Source of the DNA: Cladosporium sp. IMV 00045
Taxonomy: Eukaryota; Ascomycota; Dothideomycetes; Cladosporiales; Cladosporiaceae
Reading direction: 5' to 3'
Length of the DNA stretch: 22,713 nt
NCBI GenBank assembly: GCA_001931905.2
Contig: MSJI02000402.1
Location: 1-22,713 of the forward strand
Part shown: piece after piece, positions 10,202-19,058 of the stretch
Layout: each line of letters begins with the position of its first letter
How positions within the stretch are numbered: position 1 is the first letter of the stretch
Position numbers and translations under genes: made by a program
The notes under the pieces: model-generated
What the model saw: only the letters and a program-made list of their open reading frames with translations
What the model was told of the DNA's origin: nothing
Database searches by the model: none

Positions 10202-11569
10202 TTAAGGCCAAACCCCCCTCCCGACCCTCCCCTCCCTCCACTCATCCCGCCCCACAACCCAACTCACCCCATCATCCCAAACAACCCCACCCCGCACATG
10301 CCTCACCCTCCAAGGATCGCCCGCCCTGGCCTCGTCCTCGCGCGTCTGCGCTCTCTTCAGCACCACATCCCAGACAAAACTGCTATTCACATGACCTGCG
10401 AAAGCGCTGCTGCGGGAGAGGATTTCGTAGTCGATGAGGAGCTCCTGGTCGGGCGAGAGGGGCTCGAGGGATGTTGGTGGGAGGAGATCGGGTTGCGTGA
10501 GGATGGAGAGGGGTGGGTTATGCTGCGCTGCTTTGGAGGCGAAGAGGGACAGGGCGCTCGCGTTGCGAGACGAGGCGTAGACGAGCGGTACCGGCATGTC
10601 AAGCTCAAGCGCATGCGCGATGTAAGCGTCCGTCTGCTGGGAAAAATTCGCATTCATGGAGTGTGGTTTGCCGTCCGCGGGCGGGTTCGGTGGGATTTCG
10701 AGGAAGACGCCGGCGAAAGCCTTGTGCGGGATGGGATCGCGGGGGTCGAGGGTGAGGGTTGGGAATTTGGCCGTGAGAGTTTGGAGGAGGAGAGCGGCGA
10801 GGTGGCGGAGTTGGGGCGCGGTGCGGAGGAGTTGGGGGAAATTGCGGCGGAAAGGGGGCGGGAGGGAGCGCGTGTCGATTTCCCAGAGGGTGCTGGGGAT
10901 GGAGACTGTGACGACTGTCACTTCGTCGGGGGTGTAGGTCGGTTGTTGGTGGAGCCAGGAGAGGAGGTGGTCGCGGTAGGCTTTGGTGGAGTTTTCGGGT
11001 AGGAGGTCGATGCGGCGGGACTTGGGGGTGTAATTTGCTGGTAGTGCCGAGGGGAGGGTTTCAATGTCTGGAGAGCGGTAGATGGTCATCTGCGGACAGG
11101 CCTGTGACGTTGCGCTGATGAACCATTCTTCGTCGAACAAGTGATCAAATGGCGTGGGGCCATCGAGGGCGCCGCCGGGATCTGTCTTGTCCACATTGGC
11201 AATCTCAGGCAACACGACCGAAGCGCCAGCCTCGAGCGCATAGAAGAGAAAGTCGACAATATTCCCTCGCACGTCTCCAATGGTACCGTTAGCTCTGTCA
11301 AAACGAAAGACCAGATTAGGCCGCCAGACCGTCGCGTTGCAGTAGGATCGAACGGCGGAAGGATTGAAAGGCTCAACGAGGTGAGTATTGAGCCAGTCAC
11401 CGACGAAGTCTTTGGAAGGTTGTCGCGTGGGCCGGCGAGACGGTAGCCGCCAAGGGTGGCCTTTGTGATACTGCCATGAGAAATGGTACAGAGGTATCAG
11501 CAGAGCGCAAAGTACCACGCCATACACAGCAGGATGGTACTTTCGGACAGCAGCGGTAGACAAATGCAT
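10202..11569 (-). CDS. Putative type II membrane glycosyltransferase, O-fucosyltransferase-like (uncertain)
   Basis: Single exon of 455 aa from the ATG at 11569. There is one membrane segment near the N-terminus (about residues 13-32) after a short basic start, then a large remainder. That remainder has seven N-X-S/T sequons (Asn 78, 94, 179, 193, 308, 336, 395), which fits a Golgi/ER-lumenal type II protein. The segment NIVDFLFYALEAGASVVLPE at about 103-122 resembles the N-terminal part of GDP-fucose O-fucosyltransferase-type domains. Residues about 374-406 (SPDQELLIDYEILSRSSAF, then SSFVWDVVLKR) resemble their C-terminal part as found in fungal proteins of unknown substrate. I could not find an HxR-type donor-binding motif: the expected place reads GVFLEIPP (about 287-294). 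Enzyme activity is therefore unproven. The gene lies 161 nt downstream of the histidine kinase on the same strand, so its promoter must be short or lie within the kinase's 3' end. Confidence 0.6.
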   Translation of the reverse strand: MHLSTAAVRKYHPAVYGVVLCALLIPLYHFSWQYHKGHPWRLPSRRPTRQPSKDFVGDWLNTHLVEPFNPSAVRSYCNATVWRPNLVFRFDRANGTIGDVRGNIVDFLFYALEAGASVVLPEIANVDKTDPGGALDGPTPFDHLFDEEWFISATSQACPQMTIYRSPDIETLPSALPANYTPKSRRIDLLPENSTKAYRDHLLSWLHQQPTYTPDEVTVVTVSIPSTLWEIDTRSLPPPFRRNFPQLLRTAPQLRHLAALLLQTLTAKFPTLTLDPRDPIPHKAFAGVFLEIPPNPPADGKPHSMNANFSQQTDAYIAHALELDMPVPLVYASSRNASALSLFASKAAQHNPPLSILTQPDLLPPTSLEPLSPDQELLIDYEILSRSSAFAGHVNSSFVWDVVLKRAQTREDEARAGDPWRVRHVRGGVVWDDGVSWVVGRDEWREGRVGRGVWP

Positions 11570-11730
11570 GGTGCCATGAAACCTCTTTGTTCAGCAATGT
11601 AATTCAAGAACTGGACAGCCCCGTGCTAGATGTACACGAAACAAAAAGGCGAGACGTCCTTGCTTGCAAAAGCGGGCACCCTCGCGACATTCCGCGACAA
11701 CCCACCCTGGCTTCGCGTCTGCAAATCCTC
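11570..11730 (-). promoter_or_regulatory. Short tandem spacer between the histidine kinase stop and the O-FucT-like start
   Basis: Only 161 nt separate the two minus-strand genes. It must hold the 3' UTR of the kinase and the promoter and leader of the membrane protein, unless these overlap coding sequence. No strong motif is visible. Confidence 0.4.
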
Positions 11731-14700
11731 TCAAGAATCAGGCTTTCGATGACCCAGAGGACTTTTCCTCACAGGTCGCGCGGTGGTACTAATGGTACTC
11801 GGAGCCACACTCGGCGAATTCGATGTCGGCGCCGACGCGCTGACATCCACCGCGGCGCTGGAAGAATTCTCCACCTCGGTCGAAAGCCTCTGCCAGTCTT
11901 TGTTCCCCAACCGAGGCGCGACGCCGTACTGTTTCTCCATATTCTCCGTCGTCAGCCAGTGGCTTGCGTCAGAGCTCTGTTGCGAGTCGGCGGGCAAGGA
12001 GCTTTCTCCCCGGCCGAGTTGGGTTTTGGGATCGAGAGCGGACTGGATGAGCATCTCGTCGCGCAACGCCATTGCTTTTTCTTCAGCGGCCTGCTTGCGC
12101 AGTGCGGCCGCTTCGGCCGTTTCGGAAGAGCGTTCGAGCGCGTGTCGCTGGTTGAAATCCAGCCGATCAAGTTCGTTTGTGAAGTGCTCATGCGGCGACT
12201 CGACGGAGCTCACGCGGCTTTCGAAGGATGAAGGAGCGCGATTGACAGGCGGTCTTCTGGGTTTGATGCCTTCCTTCAAGAGTTCTTGTCGTTTTCTCTT
12301 GCCTTCGATAGCCCATTTGACGAGCATTCTCTCTAGGTTGGGCTTCTTGACTGGCTTGGCGAGGTAGTCATCCATGCCGGACATTTGGCACTTTTCACGA
12401 TCGCCCTGAATCGCCGACGCCGTCATGGCGACGATCGGTGTCCCTTGAATGCGTGGGTTACTGGCAAATTCGGCCGCGTTCCTGATCTTATAAGTCGCGC
12501 GGTAGCCATCCATGATGGGCATCTGGACGTCCATCAGGATTACATCTGGAGGTGGATGATCCTTCGACGGGGTCTTTAGGTATTCAAGAGCTTCCTGTCC
12601 GTTCCAGACGGCCGTAACTGGGAAACCGAGCTTTTTGATGGTCTTGATGGCAATTTGCTGATTGATGGGATTGTCTTCGACGACCAACACATTGATAAGC
12701 TTTCTCTCAGCTTCGCTCAAGCTCCACACGATGCTCTCGGCCAGATTTGTCGCTCCTGGTGAAGTGACAATAGCCGGATCACCTGTAGGAAAGGGCATTC
12801 GAGGGATTGTCGGTGTCGTCGGTCCGCTATCAGACGACGTTCTTGATACAGACATTTCCGATTGCAGACGATCCGGGATTGCGTCCAAACCAACAAGCGG
12901 AGAATCAGTGCCCTGGTAAGGTGCTTTGCTGAAGGGGATCACGAAGGATGCCTTGGTTCCAACACCCAGGACTGACTCGAGAGAGATCTTGCCGTGCATG
13001 AGCTCCACCAAGTTCTTGCTGATGGTGAGTCCTAACCCAGTGCCACCGAAGCGTCGTGCGGTTGAGCTGTCAGCCTGAGAGAAAGGCTTGAAAAGCTTGC
13101 GGCGGACTTCCTCTTCAATGCCAATACCGGTGTCCTGGATGGTGAACATGACTTCAAGCAGGTCGGAAGTTTCTTTCTGCACCCTCACCCGCATGGTCAC
13201 GGAACCCTCTGAAGTGAACTTGATGGAGTTAGTGAGGAGGTTAGTCATGACCTGTCGCAGACGCCCCGGATCTCCCATGACTTTCCAATTCTTGATTTCG
13301 GGGATGTCGTCGATGTATTTGAGGTTCTTGCGCTCGGCGGCGAAGGACAGCATCTTGTTGACATCCTTGATCACCACCGACAGATCGAATTGCACCTCTT
13401 CAATGTCGAGCCGTCCGCTTTCCACCTTTGAGAAATCCAGGATGTCGTTGATCACGGTCAAAAGGCCATTTGCACTTCTCTGAATGTTCTCCGCACACTC
13501 GCGTTGGTCAGTCGTCAGCGCGCCAATGTCATCGTCCAGCAGTAGCTCCGACATGCCGATCACGCCGGCGATTGGTGTGCGAATCTCATGGCTCATGTTG
13601 GCGAGGAACTGGCTCTTCATCTTGCTCGCTTCCTTCGCAGCAACGCTCTGCGCCATCAAGCGAGCGTTTTCCTGATTGCGTTTCTGCAGGGCCGATTCAG
13701 CCTGTTTGATGCCCGTGATGTCCATGCTGACACCGACAACGCCATCAATGAATTCTTTTCCTTCAATACCGCCAGCGCGCTGTTGACGCAGGATGGGGAA
13801 CAGGCGTGTCCTGAACCACTTTCCTGACGATGAGATTTCAACCTCGATCGTCTCGTCTTTTGTTTTGCCGCTCAGAATAGCCTCGAGAGGCTGCTTGTAA
13901 TCTTGCAACTCGTTTTCGCGGCCCTGCTCCCTCATGATTTCCCATAGATTCATGCCAAGGTGCTCGTCCTTAGTTCTCGGTATTTGATCAATGCTCCGCT
14001 CGTACATAGGCTGGCCTTCAAAAAGAATCAGATCGCGTTTCATGTCGACTGCCCACAACGTGATGCGCGCGTGCTCAATGACCTGCTGTAGTTGAGCGCG
14101 TGTCTGCTTGGCTTCTTCTCGAGCGAGCACAAGCTCGTGGATGTCCGTACACGTCCCGAACCATTTGAGAATCGTACCGTGCTCGTCACGCATTGGTACT
14201 GCTCGTCCGAGCATCCATCGCCATTCACCAGCGGCACTACGAGCGCGATATTCGGTGAGATATTCATCTCCAGTTGCCAAAGAATGGGCCCACTTGGGAC
14301 CGGCCACTGCGAGGTCATCGGGGTGGAATCCGTTCGTCCAGCCCTCCCCTTCGCTCTGTGCGACTGACAGGCCAGTGTAGTCGTACCAACGCTGGGAGTA
14401 GTAGTCATGATCGCCAGTTGGAGTTGTCCGCCAGATCATCTGAGGGATCATGTTGGTTATGTCTTCGAACTGCCTCTCATTACGCTCCTTCTGCTCGTTG
14501 ATGGTATTCTGGAGAACAGTGACGTCGTTGAAAACCACCAGGCCTCCTAGGAACTCGCCCTTATCATCGAGCATCGATTCTCCGGTGACATCGAACAGCA
14601 TTCGTGAACCGTCTTTGGCTGAGTACATCCCTACTCTGTAGCCTTCGAATCGCTTCTGTTCTCTCATTAGGCGGAGGATCGGAATGTCGTCTAAGGGTAT

Positions 14701-16038
14701 CGGCTCGCCAAAATCTTCTTTGTATAGCACATAGCGAGAGAGAAAATCACGCGCCGACTCGTTCGTATCAAGCACATCATCCGCATATGGATAAATTAGT
14801 TGTATCGCAGCCTTATTTGGAACGCCAAAGCTCTGGTCTCGCCACATAGCATAAGCCGGAAAGCGCATGCTGTTGAGGATAGCATCCTTGAGGCGGTTGC
14901 TTTTGGTGAATATGGTCGGCGCAGCAGCCGAAGTTGTCTTTTCTGGCGGCCCTCGAGGTGGGAAGTCTATAGGCGAAGGAGCGCTGGGCGTACCCGATGG
15001 CGAGCTACGGCTGCGGTGCGTCTTCCGGAGAATGTCAGAGGCGCTAGAACTAGAATTGGAGCTCATGCCAGACGGGATTGATGTGTTGTACTGTGTGGTA
15101 GCACGAGGGACGACTCGACTTGTAGTTTTGGAGAGATCCGACGAGCTCGCGAGCATGCTGCCAGATCCGCTTCCAGATAAATTGCTCGATCTTGCCACGC
15201 TGACATCCGCCGCAGCAGTGAACGTCAAGGTGAAGTACTGTTCGTCCTCGGTAGCCCAGACAGAGATGATCATTTTTGCCTGGATGTGCTCATTGGCATG
15301 CGCCAATTGCTCAACAATACCTCCAGGCTGCGGGCGGGGGAGACCGGTCTTGGGATCTCGAAACGTGGAAAAGACAATGTCGACGGCAGCATCGTGGACT
15401 TCGGTCTTGTTAATTCCCAGCTGGCTGTATTTCGAGGAAGTGGTCGAAACCGATCTTTTACGCGCCTCGATTGGCGGGACGTCGTCTTTCTGTGGTGTTG
15501 TGTCTCCGAACTGTCTTCTGTATGCTTTCTGTGCCTTCGCCGCATCATCGACCACATTCTGTAGGACATCTCCCCAGGGGACAAAGACGGCATTTCCTCC
15601 TTGCAGCAGGTCTATCCCGAGTTCTCCTAGCGTCTTTCCATAGAGCAAGTCGGTGGTGCTCTCGATTTCCTGTGCGCCATCTTCTAGTTCGTCGCAATTC
15701 GAGTCTGAATCATCTATATCACGATCGATGCCGAGGAGTCTTCCCATGGCTTCGTTGGCAAGCATGACTTCCTTGCTGCTAGACAGGACAAGGACGGGCA
15801 TCGGCAGGTATTGTAATGCGGTAAAGGCGAGATCTGTGTGGGACTGCAGCGGAGGCATTGTGATGGACAGAGAGGCCCGTCTCCTCCGTTGTCCACCCTC
15901 ATCAGCCGACTCGTCTACACTGCCGTCGCTGTTGAAGTAGTCGGTGTTTTCTGGAACATGCCGACGCTCGTCGGTGATTGTAGCCTCGGAGCCATGCCTG
16001 GGAGCTTGGGTCTCAAACGAGACATGCTGTGGAGACAT
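11731..16038 (-). CDS. Cytosolic PAS-rich hybrid histidine kinase / response regulator
   Basis: One open frame of 1435 aa from the ATG at 16038; no membrane segment is seen. Sensor part: PAS-like regions at about 70-160 (PMPVLVLSSSKEVMLANEAMG), 385-510, 523-640 (a PAS_3-type fold with WRWMLGRAVPM) and 645-780, separated by a Ser-rich linker at about 280-380. Kinase core: HisKA with the phospho-acceptor His817 in FLANMSHEIRTP; HATPase with an N box around 928-940 (RQVMTNLLTNSIKF), G1 DTGIG at 969-973, an F box at 983-986 and G2 GGTGLGL near 998-1004. The receiver domain lies at about 1115-1245, with the acidic VEDN patch at 1120-1123, phospho-acceptor Asp1170 in MDVQMP, and the MTASA and KP motifs. 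A tail of about 190 residues, rich in Ser and charged residues, follows. Fungal enzymes of this kind feed the Ypd1 phosphorelay to Ssk1/Skn7. I do not assign a numbered fungal HHK class. It is divergent from PFA4. Confidence 0.93.
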   Translation of the reverse strand: MSPQHVSFETQAPRHGSEATITDERRHVPENTDYFNSDGSVDESADEGGQRRRRASLSITMPPLQSHTDLAFTALQYLPMPVLVLSSSKEVMLANEAMGRLLGIDRDIDDSDSNCDELEDGAQEIESTTDLLYGKTLGELGIDLLQGGNAVFVPWGDVLQNVVDDAAKAQKAYRRQFGDTTPQKDDVPPIEARKRSVSTTSSKYSQLGINKTEVHDAAVDIVFSTFRDPKTGLPRPQPGGIVEQLAHANEHIQAKMIISVWATEDEQYFTLTFTAAADVSVARSSNLSGSGSGSMLASSSDLSKTTSRVVPRATTQYNTSIPSGMSSNSSSSASDILRKTHRSRSSPSGTPSAPSPIDFPPRGPPEKTTSAAAPTIFTKSNRLKDAILNSMRFPAYAMWRDQSFGVPNKAAIQLIYPYADDVLDTNESARDFLSRYVLYKEDFGEPIPLDDIPILRLMREQKRFEGYRVGMYSAKDGSRMLFDVTGESMLDDKGEFLGGLVVFNDVTVLQNTINEQKERNERQFEDITNMIPQMIWRTTPTGDHDYYSQRWYDYTGLSVAQSEGEGWTNGFHPDDLAVAGPKWAHSLATGDEYLTEYRARSAAGEWRWMLGRAVPMRDEHGTILKWFGTCTDIHELVLAREEAKQTRAQLQQVIEHARITLWAVDMKRDLILFEGQPMYERSIDQIPRTKDEHLGMNLWEIMREQGRENELQDYKQPLEAILSGKTKDETIEVEISSSGKWFRTRLFPILRQQRAGGIEGKEFIDGVVGVSMDITGIKQAESALQKRNQENARLMAQSVAAKEASKMKSQFLANMSHEIRTPIAGVIGMSELLLDDDIGALTTDQRECAENIQRSANGLLTVINDILDFSKVESGRLDIEEVQFDLSVVIKDVNKMLSFAAERKNLKYIDDIPEIKNWKVMGDPGRLRQVMTNLLTNSIKFTSEGSVTMRVRVQKETSDLLEVMFTIQDTGIGIEEEVRRKLFKPFSQADSSTARRFGGTGLGLTISKNLVELMHGKISLESVLGVGTKASFVIPFSKAPYQGTDSPLVGLDAIPDRLQSEMSVSRTSSDSGPTTPTIPRMPFPTGDPAIVTSPGATNLAESIVWSLSEAERKLINVLVVEDNPINQQIAIKTIKKLGFPVTAVWNGQEALEYLKTPSKDHPPPDVILMDVQMPIMDGYRATYKIRNAAEFASNPRIQGTPIVAMTASAIQGDREKCQMSGMDDYLAKPVKKPNLERMLVKWAIEGKRKRQELLKEGIKPRRPPVNRAPSSFESRVSSVESPHEHFTNELDRLDFNQRHALERSSETAEAAALRKQAAEEKAMALRDEMLIQSALDPKTQLGRGESSLPADSQQSSDASHWLTTENMEKQYGVAPRLGNKDWQRLSTEVENSSSAAVDVSASAPTSNSPSVAPSTISTTARPVRKSPLGHRKPDS

Positions 16039-16906
16039 TTGTTACCGTGTATTCGCTTGGAGTACCCTAAGGCCGACACAGCGCGACCTCTTGATGGGCA
16101 GTGCAACCAGCATGCGTATATTGTAGTCGCTCGCTCGCTCGCGCGACCGAAAGCGGTCTGATTTGCAGGCGTGCCGAAGTCGTATGGCAGTGGAAGCCGA
16201 GGGAGTGGTGTATAGCAGGCAGGCGAACGGTGGGGACGCGACAAGGGTGTGTGTGAGGGTTCACTTCTTGGGCAACAATAGTTGAATAACCTGCGCGAAT
16301 AGGCAGAGTAGGTAGGGAATGCGTGCTAAGCGCGGCAGGAGTAGTTGAAAGAAGTTAGTTGCGCCGAAATGGATGTTGAAGACGGCCAGGCCATGGATCG
16401 ACGTCACAATACCGCGGCGGCGGCACATTAAGCTCTCGCTCTAGAAGGCCTGGCTGACTGCACGGATGCGGGCATACCTGCGCTGCAAATCGGATGGCGG
16501 AGGGAGAGAGAGAGATCGATCGAGGGACTGTAACATGTCTACGAGGTATCTTCTTACTTGTAGTACTTGTAGACATATTACTAAAAGACCACTTCTCCAT
16601 GATTGCGCCGATGCTGAGGAAAACCTTCCACCACTGCCCTCTCTCAGGGACATGTCATGAACTCCCGCCAATCCATATTTGACATATATTTCAATAATCA
16701 CGCAGGCCCTTCTCCTGCACGATCGGAGCCAGCCTCGTCGATCCCGACAGCTAGCACGCGGTTCGCCCCGTTGTCACCTACCACCTACTCTGTCTCTCTG
16801 CGTTGCTTCAAGCCACACCTCGCTTCTTTGACAACTGCCATCCGCGGCAGCCGGCCGGAGACTAAGGTATCTCACCTCACTTCACAGACAATACTTCACA
16901 GACAAC
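16039..16906. promoter_or_regulatory. Divergent promoter region of the histidine kinase (-) and PFA4 (+)
   Basis: These 868 nt lie between two outward-facing start codons, with no convincing separate gene. It contains a GCTC/GCGA repeat at about 16128-16144, a GA-dinucleotide run followed by ATCG repeats at 16503-16521, an A/T-rich patch at about 16550-16585, and a C/T-rich stretch at about 16760-16850 that probably marks the PFA4 leader. An ATG-initiated frame from 16657 overlaps the PFA4 start out of frame; I treat it as fortuitous or as a uORF, not as a gene. Confidence 0.55.
16042..16113 (-). other. Candidate upstream ORF of the histidine kinase
   Basis: An ATG at 16113 opens 23 codons ending at TAA (16042-16044). 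One codon (CAA) then separates this stop from the kinase ATG at 16038, and the two frames are the same. If the mRNA begins upstream of 16113, this uORF would affect start choice through reinitiation, or stop read-through would add an N-terminal extension. The transcription start is unknown. Confidence 0.4.
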
Positions 16907-18692
16907 ATGCCACTCGACCGGTGGGAATCACTCGCCTACCCAGGCGTCGTGACCCTCGTGTCTTTCCTGGCATTCACCTCGCAATGGCTCTTCCAGCACA
17001 TAGAACCAGGTCCATTGCGAAAAGGAGATGCCTACCTTTTCAACGGGCTGGTGGCCGCTCTGCTCATCTGCTACACTCGCACATGCTTCATGGATCCAGG
17101 GCGTATCCCTAGCGACTGGCATGAGAATATCGATCCCGTTAATGAGCCTGCCCGTATAGCAGCTGAGACTTCCTCTCGTCAACGGTATTGCAGGAAGTGT
17201 GAGATGCCAAAGCCGCCACGCGCTCACCATTGCAAGACGTGTAAACGGTAGGCCACAGACTGGATTATGTGCAAGGCATGCTAGGAGGAGAATCATCTGA
17301 CGCCGAGTCAGGTGCATCGTGAAGATGGACCATCACTGCGTGTGGACAGGTAGGATCTCTATTGCTATATCATCATGCCAAATCTCAGTGAAACACGGTA
17401 GGTAACACCTTTCAGCAAACTGCATCTCTCACATCACCCTCCCACACTTCATGCGCTTCCTCTTCTACGCCGTCGCCGCCATGTGCCACCTCGAATACTT
17501 CCTCTTCATCCGCTGCGCCGTGCTGTGGCAAAACCGCAACCTCCCAAGCGTAAGACCCCCACCAACCCACCCACCATACCCCATCTCCCACCACAAAACT
17601 CATCCCACAACCACAGTACCTCGGCCCCAACGCCCTCCAGCTCTCCCACCTCTTCATCCTCGTCCTAGTCAACTCCCTCGTCCTCTTCGCCCTGACCCTC
17701 CTCCTCGGCCGTTCCATCTGGGGCCTCTCCCTGAACGTGACGACGATCGAAGGCTGGGAGATCGAGCGGCATCACGCCCTGCTCCGCCGCGCACGCGTGC
17801 TAGGAGGCCAATTGGACGGGCCCGACGGCACGAAAATCCGCCTCGAACACCAGGAATTCCCGTGGGATGTTGGCATTTTGAGCAATTTCCGCCAGGCGAT
17901 GGGCACGTGGAACGTCCTCGCTTGGTTCTTGCCGTTCGCGCGCAGTCCGAGTGTTGGAAGTGGGATTGTCTACGAGCACAACGAAATCGACGGTGAGATC
18001 CCCTCTCCCAACACCACCAAACAAGACCCCACCTGACTAACCCAACCCCCTGCGGGTGACAGACCCCTCCAAACCCTGGCCACCCCCCGACCCCGACCGC
18101 ATCTACCGCGCTCCTTCCGCGCCCCCAAGCGGCACCGGCTTCACGGCATCAATGAACATCGACGACTTCCGCGCGCGCCAAGAAGCAGATTTCCAACGTC
18201 GCCGTCAGCAAAACTCCAACGACGCCGTCACGCGCCGGAGACCGTTCCACGAACGCTACGGCCACTTGGGCAGAGCAGAGAGCGGAGAGGGGGAGGATTT
18301 CTACTACAATGACAACAACAGTGAGAATGATGATGCAGTGACGAGCGAAAGCGAAGCCGACGAGGAGATCCAATCGCCGCAAGCCCAAGCTGCTGTTCAC
18401 CACGGGCATGGTTACGAAAAGCAAGACGGCGACGAAGGCGAAGAGGCGTAAGTTCCCCTTATACTCCTTCTATTCATTCTTCCTTCTTTCTTGTCTTCTC
18501 TGGAACGGCATTTTTCCAATGAAAATTTCCTCGCCGACTTTTTTTCCACTGACAAAACACAGGTGGCGAAACAAAGAAGGCTCTCGCCTCGCCGACTTCG
18601 GCCTGGACGAAGACGCCGAGTTTTACGACGAGGAGAACGATTTGCCCTTGGCGGAGATCATGCGGAGGAGGAAGGACGAGAGGGGGTTGTGA
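16907..18692 (+). CDS. PFA4: DHHC palmitoyltransferase, PFA4 type
   Basis: I model six exons: 16907-17247, 17312-17349, 17416-17549, 17617-17992, 18063-18447 and 18563-18692, giving 467 aa. All five introns (64, 66, 67, 70 and 115 nt) are GT...AG and keep the frame; CTGAC-like branch sites are visible in introns 1, 4 and 5. The protein is a four-pass membrane enzyme with helices at about 11-30, 43-60, 145-165 and 180-200. The cysteine-rich domain starts at Cys95 (CRKC) and continues through HHCKTCKRC to DHHC at 120-123, with Cys123 as the acyl-accepting residue. The TTxE motif is TTIE at 213-216. PFA4-family enzymes S-palmitoylate proteins at the ER; yeast Pfa4 modifies the chitin synthase Chs3. 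The position after the DHHC Cys is Val (HHCVW), where Pro is usual. The tail (from about 300) is acidic and charged. The 38-nt second exon carries the DHHC motif and is supported by frame and motif together. Confidence 0.92.
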
Positions 18693-19058
18693 GGATTTAA
18701 GCATGTTGGTTGCGTGATTAAGGCAGGAAGGGGGGATGTGGATGGGTGAGAGGAGAGGTGATGTTGAGTAGTTACATGCATTGAGCGTGATTTTTCGAAG
18801 AGAAATCTTACTCAGATGGCGGACGGTGGTGGATCTCATTCTCCGCGTCAAAGGGAGATTCACGGCATCAGGGAAGGTAGCTTTACGAACTGTTGTTGAG
18901 AAATAGATTTACAGGTACCTTTTCCGTTTTGAAACATTTCACTTTTTACAAACCGCTTACTGCAAGTAGACCAGAAGAAAAAGAAAACCATCCCAAATCA
19001 AACCATGTATTAAACGCCCAAACGTTCCCACTCCCATCCCACTCAACCCCATTCTCAT
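18693..19058. other. Convergent intergenic region after PFA4 and BRR2
   Basis: These 366 nt lie between the PFA4 stop and the BRR2 stop. A G-rich segment (18720-18760) is followed by an A/T-rich middle (18890-19010) and a C/T-rich run into the BRR2 C-terminal codons. No gene is seen, and no classical AATAAA signal stands out. Confidence 0.5.

Noticed and set aside
10298..11002. Open + strand frame of 234 codons
   Set aside because: It is antisense to the O-FucT-like gene. Its Gly/Glu/Val-rich composition is the mirror of C-rich coding on the other strand.
14867..15643. Open + strand frame of 258 codons
   Set aside because: Antisense shadow of the histidine kinase; no domain, and the composition reflects the opposite strand.
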